The notes under the pieces: generated by a model
What the model was told of the DNA's origin: nothing
What the model saw: the letters and a program-made list of their open reading frames with translations, nothing else
Database searches by the model: none
Source of the DNA: Sphingobacterium sp. B16(2022)
GTDB lineage: Bacteria; Bacteroidota; Bacteroidia; Sphingobacteriales; Sphingobacteriaceae
Reading direction: 5' to 3'
Assembly (NCBI RefSeq): GCF_012030425.1
Contig: NZ_JAAUVN010000001.1
Span: 1,798,001-1,862,000, forward strand
Length of the DNA: 64,000 nucleotides
Program-made: the position numbers and the translations under genes
Shown here: positions 19,291 through 26,570 of the stretch, in pieces
Numbering within the stretch: position 1 is the first letter of the stretch
Layout: each line of letters opens with the position of its first letter

Positions 19291-19327
19291 AAAAAGTCTA
19301 TTCAGCTAATCGCTGAAAAGACTTTTT
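19291..19327. terminator. Bidirectional terminator
   Basis: The stem runs from 19291-19306 to 19312-19327 (GTCT.TTCAGC with GCTGAA.AGAC, one A/A mismatch) with flanking A and T runs. The preceding 70 bp resemble those before the terminator at 14301. Confidence 0.8.
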
Positions 19328-19376
19328 TTGTTGATTCCATTGCTGCAACATGTTCTTGTTAAGCAGATCATATCCC

Positions 19377-20522
19377 TCATTTTATATAAATACCCGAAAA
19401 CAAATAGTCTTCATCAAAGTTAAGAGTAACCTTACCGTTCCCTCTTTTGACTTCTATATAATTCGAAAATTTTAGATCATTGAAATTGATGATGTCATTT
19501 TTGTTGAATAATTTGACAGCTTCCTTAAAAGAGATTCCAGGGCGAAGACCATGGTCAAATGAAATATCCACCTGTTTAAAATCCTGAAGGCTATAGCCAC
19601 TTAAAAGATTGTTTTTGGGATTCTCACCATTACCTTGACCTACAGAAAAATACAAAAAGAAGTTTTTGTCTTTGTTGTCATAAGATACTTCCGTGGTCGA
19701 AGCCGTACTGCCGTCGATCACAACCGTTCGCTCAAAATTTTTATTCGTCGCTGCGGATGCGAACTCCTGTTCCGTAGTTTTCCCTACGACCAGCTGATTG
19801 AGGTTCCAATCTTTGTCTATTTTCACAACAGGCTTTTCTGTCACTTCCTTTTCAGGACTGGTATTTTTAAGCAGTTCCTTCGTATACGCCTCCTGATCAC
19901 ATCCGCCAAAATCAATCGTTCCGTTCATGATATCCCAATAACAGGTTTTGGAGAGATCTGTACTGTTTAAAATGATCAGTCGGTCATAATCTGGCGCAAA
20001 GAAGATGTATTTTTGCTCTTTCGCGACATTCCAATACAGCCCATTATCGGTATTCGGATTTTTAGTTCCTTTTCCATACCTGCTTTCCAGTTTTGCGAGT
20101 ATCTGTTTCTTGAAGTCCTCCGTTTTCATTTCGATCCGCATACCGTAGATGGTATTTGCTGCTTGGTAGTTTTTTAGGATTTCAGCAAGCTCATTCTTGT
20201 CTTTGAAAGATCGCACGTCAATATGACCACCGCCCTGTTTCGTCAGGCTATCTGTTTTAAGCAAATCGGAATCGATCTGGAAAAATACCTTTTGGCCCGT
20301 CAGATCAAGACCGTCAAAAGTATAGTTTGCACCATCATTTACTTCAATCATCAAGCAAAAGGGGTATTCAACCGTTTCAACAGCGATTGTTTTAGGTTCA
20401 CCAAAATCAATGAGGCTCTCGATACTTTCATTCAAGCGCAATTGGGACAGATCTATCTTGTCGCGGTCTTTACAAGATACCAGGACAGGAAGCAAAGCAA
20501 ATAGTAGGATAAGTTTTTTCAT
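19377..20522 (-). CDS. Lipoprotein of unknown function
   Basis: I do not recognise this 381-aa protein. With the start at 20522 (MKKLILLFALLPVLVSC) it has a good SPII signal with the lipidated Cys in LVSC. An upstream ATG at 20531 is also possible. The ORF could extend to 20567, but that would overlap the end of the gene before it. The mature part is soluble-looking with alternating short strands and many aromatic residues. It follows the DUF4304 gene closely and is probably co-transcribed with it. Confidence 0.75.
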   Translation of the reverse strand: MKKLILLFALLPVLVSCKDRDKIDLSQLRLNESIESLIDFGEPKTIAVETVEYPFCLMIEVNDGANYTFDGLDLTGQKVFFQIDSDLLKTDSLTKQGGGHIDVRSFKDKNELAEILKNYQAANTIYGMRIEMKTEDFKKQILAKLESRYGKGTKNPNTDNGLYWNVAKEQKYIFFAPDYDRLIILNSTDLSKTCYWDIMNGTIDFGGCDQEAYTKELLKNTSPEKEVTEKPVVKIDKDWNLNQLVVGKTTEQEFASAATNKNFERTVVIDGSTASTTEVSYDNKDKNFFLYFSVGQGNGENPKNNLLSGYSLQDFKQVDISFDHGLRPGISFKEAVKLFNKNDIINFNDLKFSNYIEVKRGNGKVTLNFDEDYLFSGIYIK

Positions 20523-20547
20523 AAAGTTCATTTCAAGGTCTTGTACG

Positions 20548-21168
20548 CTAGCGTAATAAATCCGCAATGGTTTCTTTTCGTTTATTTTTTCTTAACAGCT
20601 CAGACAGGTTGTCTTCAAATATCGTCCACCTTCGTTGCTGTCCAAAAGTATCATACAGGTTTTTCACAAAACGTTTTGCATCTGCCTGATTATTGGTTAG
20701 CAGTAAATATTCAAATAGTTCCTGATAATTGTTGAGCCCATTTTTGTTGATCATCAAGTCCGTCAGATCGCTGGTCCTGTTGATATTATCATATAGCAAC
20801 AGCACCGATTTTAGATCTTGGTGAAGTGTCAAACTTAACGTTTCCACGTCCGTATCCTTTGTGATCAAGTAACCGTCATCGACGGCATTGATCAGCGAAG
20901 AAATGCGATCTTTGAAATAGCATTCGTACTCTTTTGGTTCCACAAGTTCCGATCGACCTATCACTTTGTCAATAGTGGTCGAATGAATACCACAATTAAT
21001 ATAAAATTTTGTCTGTTCAGAAGTGTTTCCATGACTATTTTGAACGTTCAAAAGGAAAACCAGATCAGCATTTCGTTTATAAAAGCTCATCCCTTTCTTC
21101 GTGAAGCCATTTTCTTTGAGTAACGGTTTTACCACTTCTGCGATCAGCTGATTAAATTTTTCTTTCAT
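20548..21168 (-). CDS. DUF4304-domain protein
   Basis: This 206-aa cytoplasmic protein opens with a DUF4304-like pattern: a helix (FNQLIAEVVKPLLKENGFTK), KKGMSFYKRNADLVFLLNVQ and FYINCGIHS. Such proteins are of unknown function and are often found among immunity-type or accessory genes. It is upstream of and close to the lipoprotein gene at 19377-20522. I cannot assign a function. Confidence 0.7.
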   Translation of the reverse strand: MKEKFNQLIAEVVKPLLKENGFTKKGMSFYKRNADLVFLLNVQNSHGNTSEQTKFYINCGIHSTTIDKVIGRSELVEPKEYECYFKDRISSLINAVDDGYLITKDTDVETLSLTLHQDLKSVLLLYDNINRTSDLTDLMINKNGLNNYQELFEYLLLTNNQADAKRFVKNLYDTFGQQRRWTIFEDNLSELLRKNKRKETIADLLR

Positions 21169-21379
21169 TGTCTGGGATCAAATATTATCTTAAAGGGTTT
21201 AAAAGAGGCAGATCAGTTTGTCAATATCCATTCGAATTACTCCAATAGATAACAAAACACCGCCGGCTTTAGTTTTGAGCCATACCATCAATTACAGACG
21301 GTAGTGCCAGTCCATATATATTGCCAAAGCTCACGGGGCAATTTAGAAAAAATAGCGCAATCATTTTATAACTTCATAA

Positions 21380-21429
21380 ACGATGCATAAATTGCAGTTG
21401 ACTTCACATATTATAATCTCACATGAATG
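21380..21429 (+). promoter_or_regulatory. 50-bp regulatory repeat, copy B, leading into the Crp-family gene
   Basis: This is the counterpart of 19127-19176. It ends at the ATG of the Crp-family gene and contains TATAAT-like sequence 7 nt before it. Conserved outer blocks with a variable centre of constant length suggest a functional promoter/operator rather than random duplication. Confidence 0.6.
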
Positions 21430-21992
21430 CTATAAAAGATACATTGCGAGCACATATCGAAAAAATCATCAGCCTTTCGGATGCTGAAATTTCATCAATA
21501 TTCGATCATTTTACATTTCAAGAATTTAAGAAAAATGAACTGATCATCGCAGCAGGTCAACCGGTTAAGCATGTGTACTTTGTACTTTCAGGATTAGTAA
21601 AGCTCAGCTACAACGATAGCGATGCCAAGGAACATCTCATTTCTTTTGCAATGGAAGACTGGTGGGAAACAGATTTCGTAGCCTTTTATTCCAAGGGCAG
21701 CGCTACCTTATCGTTAAAATGCATTGAAAATACAAAAATGCTTTGCCTAACACTGGAAAATTTTGAGAAGCTATGTGCGGATATGCAGAAGATGGAACAC
21801 TTTTTCCTTAAAAAATCGATTGCTGGACATATTGGTTCGCAACAACGTATTTTATCATTTCTTACTTCCAGTGCAAAGGAAAGATACGAGCAGATCATTA
21901 AAAACCAGCCCTCTTTGATACAGCGCATTCCCAAAACATTGTTGGCATCCTATCTGGGCGTATCCCGCGAAACTTTGAGCCGCATCTTATAA
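21423..21992 (+). CDS. Crp/Fnr-family transcriptional regulator
   Basis: This 189-aa protein has an N-terminal cyclic-nucleotide-binding fold (FKKNELIIAAGQPVKHVYFV, VLSGLVKLSYNDSDAKEH) and a short C-terminal winged helix (IPKTLLASYLGVSRETLSRI). The phosphate-binding cassette Arg-Ser motif of true cAMP receptors is not evident, as usual for Bacteroidota members. It lies 84 bp upstream of a RidA-like gene that it probably controls. Confidence 0.9.
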   Translation: MNAIKDTLRAHIEKIISLSDAEISSIFDHFTFQEFKKNELIIAAGQPVKHVYFVLSGLVKLSYNDSDAKEHLISFAMEDWWETDFVAFYSKGSATLSLKCIENTKMLCLTLENFEKLCADMQKMEHFFLKKSIAGHIGSQQRILSFLTSSAKERYEQIIKNQPSLIQRIPKTLLASYLGVSRETLSRIL

Positions 21993-22076
21993 AATGTTTG
22001 AAAACTGTGATATTTGTCACACGCTCTTATAAAGCAACATCTTGATCTTTGTACCATACTTTAATAAAACATTAAA

Positions 22077-22466
22077 ATGGAAAAAAAGATCATCAATCCA
22101 TGGACTTGGCAAGATGCCCGAAGCTATGTCCAGGCAGTAGAAGTGAAACATGTTGAAAGTACATTGTATGTATCCGGGCAGACAGCGATTGACGAGCATG
22201 GAATTTCAAGTGATGAGCATATGCGAATCCAACTGCAAAAGACATTGGAAAATCTTGAAAAAGTAATTCGTGAAGCTGATTTCGAACTCAGGAATATCGT
22301 TCGGCTCAATATCTACACGACAGACTCAGCAGCATTGTTTGAAAATTTTGATCTTTTCCAAGAATGGATCAATCGGAACCAAATCAAGCAAACAAGTACT
22401 GTACTAGAAGTACAGCAACTATTTGAAACCCTTAAAGTTGAATTAGAAGCTACGGTGGTTAAATAG
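22077..22466 (+). CDS. RidA (YjgF/YER057c/UK114) family protein
   Basis: This 129-aa protein has the chorismate-mutase-like RidA fold: STLYVSGQTAIDEHG, LEKVIREADFELRNIVRLNIY and a C-terminal LKVELEATVV strand. In true RidA deaminases an Arg precedes the VEVARL-like strand. Here the corresponding stretch is QTSTVLEVQQL (residues 105-115), with no Arg. It therefore probably lacks the 2-aminoacrylate deaminase activity and belongs to another Rid subgroup (inference). It follows the Crp-family gene and ends at a good terminator. Confidence 0.88.
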   Translation: MEKKIINPWTWQDARSYVQAVEVKHVESTLYVSGQTAIDEHGISSDEHMRIQLQKTLENLEKVIREADFELRNIVRLNIYTTDSAALFENFDLFQEWINRNQIKQTSTVLEVQQLFETLKVELEATVVK

Positions 22467-22530
22467 CAACATCGAGCATTATCTAGCATCTTATAAAAAT
22501 ACAAAATTACTATTTGTATTATTGAAGCGA

Positions 22531-22570
22531 AAAAAGAGACCGATCATTTTGAGATGAAAGGTCTCTTTTT
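22531..22570. terminator. Terminator after the RidA-like gene
   Basis: An 11-bp stem (AAAAAGAGACC, 22531-22541, with GGTCTCTTTTT, 22560-22570) has an 18-nt loop. It can work in both directions. Confidence 0.8.
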
Positions 22571-22640
22571 ATGTAAAACCCAAGAAAGGAATACTTATTT
22601 CAAAGATTCCAAACTTGAGGAAAGAATTAAGTTTAAAACA

Positions 22641-23681
22641 TTAAATCCAATCTTCTTTTATCATTTCCAGATTTGCGCTTGCTCCAGCAACGCTTCCTGT
22701 ATAAACTGCTTGCGCAACAGATCTAAGGAATGTTGTATTGTCACCGCAGGCGTAAATATCTGGAATAGATGTTTTTTGAAACTGATCTACCTTCACAAAG
22801 CCTTGTTCATTCATTTCACATCCTAACTCCTGTAAAATATTCGAATGCTGTTTGAACGGTACTCTTGCATATAATGCTTCTATTTTCTCTATTGAGTTGT
22901 CATTAAAAACAAGATAATCGATATGGCCTTTATGATGTATAATCGAGCTTATCTCTTTTTCTATAATTAGAATTCCCTTTTGCTTCAATTCTGATACCTG
23001 TCCAATCGTCAATTTTGATTGACCATTTGTAAATATTGTCAAGTCATTTGTCCAATTTGATATCAGTTTTGCTGTTTCATAAGCGCTGTCTCCATTTGCC
23101 AAAATACCTGTTTTAGCCTGACGCACTTCATAACCATGACAATAAGGGCAATGAATAGCTGTAATACCCCAGCATTCCGCAAAGCCATCGATTTCAGGTA
23201 AAATATCGGTAATTCCTGTAGCCATTATTAACTTTCTTCCATGAAATGCTTTACCAGAATCCATAAGGACCTTTATTCCTATATTGTTCTTGATGGCACT
23301 TTTTGCAGTTCCTTTTAAAAATTGAACGTTGGGATATTTCAAAACCTGATCTTTTGCTATATCTGATATGACAGCCGGAGGTTTACCATCCTGCGTTATA
23401 AAGTTATGAGAAAAAGGAGTTTGTTTATTACAAGGGTTACCGGCGTCAATAATAAGTACATTTCTAAGGGATCTACCTAACGCCATTGCGGCAGATAGTC
23501 CAGCATAGCTCCCGCCAATAATTATTACGTCAAATTCGTTTTTATCGGTCATATTATATATTTTTTTATCTGCAGATAAATGTGATGGAAGTGTGAGTGC
23601 GGCCGCAGCAACAAACAAACTTTCCGCTAAAAATTTTCTTCTCGTTTTCAAAATTGCTTTGAGTATGTTAAGATATATCAA
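22641..23681 (-). CDS. Thioredoxin-reductase-like FAD/NAD(P) oxidoreductase with Tat-like N-terminal extension
   Basis: From the ATG at 23681 this is 346 aa. An FAD-binding GGSYAG motif starts at residue 56, followed by the redox pair CPYC (178-181) in HCPYCHGYE, a degenerate NADP site and a C-terminal YACGDNTT. It resembles small thioredoxin-reductase-like flavoproteins that reduce disulfides or form them. The first 43 residues contain TRRKFLAESLFVAAAALTLP, which looks like a twin-arginine signal. Family members usually start at the internal MTDKNEFDVIIIGG (ATG at 23552). The 23681 start overlaps the stop of the upstream hydrolase gene by 4 bp (ATGA), which supports the longer form. The two genes form an operon. 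Confidence 0.85.
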   Translation of the reverse strand: MIYLNILKAILKTRRKFLAESLFVAAAALTLPSHLSADKKIYNMTDKNEFDVIIIGGSYAGLSAAMALGRSLRNVLIIDAGNPCNKQTPFSHNFITQDGKPPAVISDIAKDQVLKYPNVQFLKGTAKSAIKNNIGIKVLMDSGKAFHGRKLIMATGITDILPEIDGFAECWGITAIHCPYCHGYEVRQAKTGILANGDSAYETAKLISNWTNDLTIFTNGQSKLTIGQVSELKQKGILIIEKEISSIIHHKGHIDYLVFNDNSIEKIEALYARVPFKQHSNILQELGCEMNEQGFVKVDQFQKTSIPDIYACGDNTTFLRSVAQAVYTGSVAGASANLEMIKEDWI

Positions 23682-24628
23682 TTATATACTTCTGCAATAA
23701 ACGTCAAAAGAATTTTACTGGTTTCTTCTAATTCTTCTTCCACAAGATAGTGGCCTGATCCCATTACAAAAGCTGTTTTTATGCTATTTATTCCTAAATT
23801 AGAAAGACTATTTTTCAAATCTTCAAGAGAATCCTTCATGCTATACTCTGCACCTACAAGTAATATTGGAGTTGTAATTTTTCCTTTGTGGCTGATATTG
23901 AATAAAACATCTTGAGGGAATGCGCGGTACCATTCAAATCCTGCTTTAAGGCTAGAGTCTGTACTGTATGCTTTCGAGTACGCCTTTATAGCATCCTGAT
24001 CTATGGCTGCTCTGTTTGCGGAATGACCATCGATGAAGTAACGGAAATACAGCTCTTGTTTTCCCATGATCAGATTCTCAGCCAGGGGTTTTTGATCGTG
24101 AAATCTAAAGTGCCAAACGTGCTCGGTTTTCATTAAATTATCCCAAGTCCCCAGGCCTGGTAAAGGAACATCTAATATAGCTGTTCCCAAGATTTCGGCA
24201 GGATATAACCGAGTATAGGCGTACGCAACCATACCTCCAATATCATGACCGATAAGCATCACATTTTGTAGTTCTAAATGTTTAATCAATTTATGAATAT
24301 CTTGAGCTAAAGTAGCTTTATCAAATTTTCCGTGCGGAGCTGAGGATCCGTTTACACCAGATAAATCTGGCGCTATGATTGTAAATTCGTTTCCATTTTT
24401 GAGCTTAGGCATCATTTTTCTCCACATATAAGAACTTTCTGGCCAGCCGTGGAGGAGCACAATTGTTTTTGAACCTGACCCCATTTTTAGATAATGGATG
24501 TGTTGATCGCCGATTTGTGCAATGTTTTCAACGATTGTCTCCCCTTCTTCTTGCTGAGCACGAAGCTGCGGAATAAACAAGTGCAAAAGTATTAGAAATA
24601 GCAATCCTTTTAATGTTTGATTTTTCAT
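23678..24628 (-). CDS. Secreted alpha/beta hydrolase, epoxide-hydrolase/dehalogenase type
   Basis: This 316-aa protein has a Sec signal (1-24). The oxyanion motif is LLHGWPESSYMWR, the nucleophile elbow is GHDIGG with Asp129, and the C-terminal His lies in MGSGHYLVEE. An Asp nucleophile points to epoxide hydrolase, haloalkane dehalogenase or fluoroacetate-dehalogenase-type chemistry rather than esterase. It is co-transcribed with the downstream flavoprotein (4-bp overlap). Its promoter overlaps the operator of the divergent Fur-family gene. Confidence 0.9.
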   Translation of the reverse strand: MKNQTLKGLLFLILLHLFIPQLRAQQEEGETIVENIAQIGDQHIHYLKMGSGSKTIVLLHGWPESSYMWRKMMPKLKNGNEFTIIAPDLSGVNGSSAPHGKFDKATLAQDIHKLIKHLELQNVMLIGHDIGGMVAYAYTRLYPAEILGTAILDVPLPGLGTWDNLMKTEHVWHFRFHDQKPLAENLIMGKQELYFRYFIDGHSANRAAIDQDAIKAYSKAYSTDSSLKAGFEWYRAFPQDVLFNISHKGKITTPILLVGAEYSMKDSLEDLKNSLSNLGINSIKTAFVMGSGHYLVEEELEETSKILLTFIAEVYN

Positions 24629-24732
24629 GGATTTTTTAATTTTTACTTATTAAGATTTTTTAATTAAATAACTACCTCATGCGATTAACAGCAGAGACAA
24701 CTTGCAAAATTGCTAGCTAACATATTTTTTGC

Positions 24733-24761
24733 TTGACAAAACTAGTAAAATTGTGTATTAT
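24733..24761 (+). promoter_or_regulatory. Sigma70-like promoter TTGACA-N17-TATTAT of the Fur-family gene
   Basis: TTGACA (24733-24738), 17 nt, then TATTAT (24756-24761) is an E. coli-like promoter, unlike the TAnnTTTG promoters elsewhere in this window. Its -10 overlaps the left arm of a 16-bp inverted repeat. Confidence 0.55.
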
Positions 24762-24766
24762 TGCAA
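24737..24766 (-). promoter_or_regulatory. Bacteroidota-type promoter of the hydrolase operon
   Basis: On the minus strand, TAGTTTTG (24737-24744) fits TAnnTTTG, and TTG (24764-24766) lies 19 nt upstream as -33. The -33 lies inside the inverted repeat of the Fur-type operator. Confidence 0.5.
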
Positions 24767-24804
24767 TAGTGTCGCAATAACTAATGCAACACTATTGCAA
24801 TAAT
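24757..24804. promoter_or_regulatory. Fur-family operator: 16-bp perfect inverted repeat
   Basis: ATTATTGCAATAGTGT (24757-24772) and its exact complement (24789-24804) are separated by 16 nt. Each half contains a 17-bp near-palindrome of TTGCAATA-type symmetry, similar in size to Fur/Zur/PerR boxes. It covers the -10 of the regulator gene and the -33 of the divergent operon, so one protein could repress both. Confidence 0.65.
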
Positions 24805-25179
24805 ATGACAAGGAGAAGCACACCCACTAAAAAAGCGATTATCGCTGTTCTCAATGCAAGTAAAAGAGCAATGAGCTCTGATGCTATAGAACAAAAAATA
24901 GAAATAGAGATTGATAGGGCAACGATTTATCGAGTCTTAAATCAGTTCTGTGAGGATGGAATAGTCCATAAAATCGTGGCAGATGATGGTAAACAATATT
25001 TTGCAGTTTGTCAAAAGTGCGATCAGCAGCAGCTACCTGACCATCATTTTCACTTTCGCTGTACGAAGTGCCAGACCATTGAGTGTCTACCGGTAATGGT
25101 CAACTTTTCATTGCCAGAGCATTACAATGTCCACAACGTTAATTGCATACTCACAGGAGTTTGTGCAAACTGCTCTTAG
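24805..25179 (+). CDS. Fur-family transcriptional regulator
   Basis: This 124-aa protein has the Fur winged helix (AIIAVLNASKRAMSSDAIEQ, RATIYRVLNQFCEDGIVHKI) and metal-binding clusters: CQKC, HHFHFRCTKC and a final CILTGVCANC. The structural zinc cysteines are intact. Zur, PerR and Fur cannot be told apart by eye. An upstream in-frame ATG at 24784 lies inside the operator, so I prefer 24805. It is autoregulated, and probably regulates the divergent hydrolase/flavoprotein operon, through the adjacent inverted repeat (inference). Confidence 0.88.
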   Translation: MTRRSTPTKKAIIAVLNASKRAMSSDAIEQKIEIEIDRATIYRVLNQFCEDGIVHKIVADDGKQYFAVCQKCDQQQLPDHHFHFRCTKCQTIECLPVMVNFSLPEHYNVHNVNCILTGVCANCS

Positions 25180-25282
25180 AGCATGTCTTTGTGAATCATA
25201 GCAACTTAATTTGATGTTTCAAAAAAGTATACTTAAATTTTATAATACAACATAAGGGCTGGTGACACTTTCGCTAAAAAGA

Positions 25283-25301
25283 CGATATAAGTCTTATATC
25301 G
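25283..25301. repeat. 19-bp palindrome between convergent genes
   Basis: CGATATAAG-T-CTTATATCG is a perfect 9+1+9 palindrome in the gap between the convergent Fur-family and HxlR genes. It is operator-like but far from any start. It has no T-run, so it is not a normal terminator. Confidence 0.5.
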
Positions 25302-25355
25302 AAAATATACCAGATCAAGTTATAGGATACCGTTGATGCGATAATCAACAACGCT

Positions 25356-25718
25356 TTATACTTTACCCGTTATTTTCTGGCGGTGCATCTGCCCCCATTC
25401 ATACATTGTTGAGATTACTTCATTAAGGGAAACGCTATAAGCAGTAAGCTCATATTCAACTGAAATTGGTCTTGTATCAAGAACCGTCCTGCTTACAAGA
25501 CCATTTGCTTCAAGTTCCTTGAGCTCCTTGGATAAAATTCTGGGCGATATTCCAGCCTCTTTGGCAAGCTCACGAAACTTCATTTTTCCCCCTCTTAAAA
25601 TGGAGATCAAGACCAATTTCCATTTTCCCCCTACAATATCTAAGGTATCATGAAGTGTAAGCCACGCCTTCCTGCATTCATCGTCAGTGGCTGGTAGTAG
25701 ACAGCGATCTTTATTCAT
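25356..25718 (-). CDS. HxlR-family transcriptional regulator
   Basis: This 120-aa protein has the HxlR pattern CRKAWLTLHDTLDIVGGKWK, with winged helix GISPRILSKELKELEANGLV and wing TRPISVEYELTAYS. It is divergent from the PhzA/B-like gene with overlapping promoters. A minus-strand TACCTTTG (25762-25769) is its likely -7 element. Confidence 0.92.
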   Translation of the reverse strand: MNKDRCLLPATDDECRKAWLTLHDTLDIVGGKWKLVLISILRGGKMKFRELAKEAGISPRILSKELKELEANGLVSRTVLDTRPISVEYELTAYSVSLNEVISTMYEWGQMHRQKITGKV

Positions 25719-25772
25719 TGTGGTATCTTTTTTTAGATGATATCCTTTTTGTAACCCATAGCAAAGGTATAG

Positions 25773-25807
25773 AATTGAATCAATAATTTTGCTTCATCAA
25801 TTCAATT
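25773..25807. promoter_or_regulatory. Candidate HxlR operator enclosing the -7 of the divergent gene
   Basis: AATTGAAT (25773-25780) and ATTCAATT (25800-25807) form an inverted repeat. The 19-nt spacer contains TAATTTTG (25784-25791), a consensus -7 for the plus-strand PhzA/B-like gene. Binding here would block that promoter. Confidence 0.55.
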
Positions 25808-25835
25808 AATGGTATATAAAACACAGGTAAACACC

Positions 25836-26255
25836 ATGGATAGCACACAAAAAACAACCCTTGCACAACATCTTTTTCAGAAGCATCTTTCTAAATTCAC
25901 TAACCCAGAAATGTCACGGGAAGCATACGCGGCATTATTTACAGAAGACGCCGTTCAGCAGTATCCTTATGCCCCTGCTCCATACGCAACAGAGCTGATC
26001 GGTAGAGAAGCTATTGCCGACTATATCACAAATGTCGTTAATGGTGCAACCAACTGGCAATTTAAAAATTTTGTATTCACAACAACAGCTAATCCTGATA
26101 CTTTCTTTGTCGAATTTGAGGGCGGTGCTGATGTGATCGCTACGGGCAAATCTTATCAACAAATCTATATTGGTCGTATCACATTACAAGATGATAAAAT
26201 TTCAAGCTACCGCGAATACTGGAACCCGATCTGGATCATGGACGCATTCATGTAG
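25836..26255 (+). CDS. SnoaL/PhzA/PhzB-like NTF2-fold protein
   Basis: This 139-aa protein has an NTF2-like alpha+beta fold with FTEDAVQQYPYAPAPYATEL and the C-terminal SSYREYWNPIWIMDAFM, which closely resembles phenazine PhzA/B-type proteins. No phenazine genes are nearby, so the substrate is unknown. The ATG at 25836 (MDSTQKTTLAQHLF) is preferred to 25809, which is only 18 bp from the -7. It is divergent from and probably repressed by HxlR. Confidence 0.85.
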   Translation: MDSTQKTTLAQHLFQKHLSKFTNPEMSREAYAALFTEDAVQQYPYAPAPYATELIGREAIADYITNVVNGATNWQFKNFVFTTTANPDTFFVEFEGGADVIATGKSYQQIYIGRITLQDDKISSYREYWNPIWIMDAFM

Positions 26256-26304
26256 GTCAAATTAAAAAGGGAACTTCCATTCTATTACGACTGTTCTTTT
26301 ACCT

Positions 26305-26338
26305 TAATTCCTTTTGAAACTATTTTCAAAAGGAATTA
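26305..26338 (+). terminator. Hairpin after the PhzA/B-like gene
   Basis: A perfect 15-bp stem (TAATTCCTTTTGAAA and complement) has a CTAT loop, followed by a weak GTTGTTTAT tract. It lies in a 315-bp gap that otherwise holds only the promoter of the next gene. Confidence 0.65.
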
Positions 26339-26526
26339 GTTGTTTATACTGATTTAACTAATTCTACCGGCATCCCCCTTCTCATCCTTATGCTGATTTA
26401 TTTAAGGGTTATAAGTTTATGATATGCATGGCGAATTTTACTACAGGTGCCAAATAGTACCGCTCCATCGTTTGAATGATACAAGTTTCGGTTTCTTTCA
26501 AACAATTTTAAAAGTAGTCATTACTA

Positions 26527-26534
26527 TAATTTTG
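26527..26534 (+). promoter_or_regulatory. -7 element of the SDR gene
   Basis: TAATTTTG matches TAnnTTTG and lies 36 bp before the ATG at 26571. No good -33 is visible. Confidence 0.45.
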
Positions 26535-26570
26535 TCATACACAATATGAAACATATTTAAAGTTAACAAA

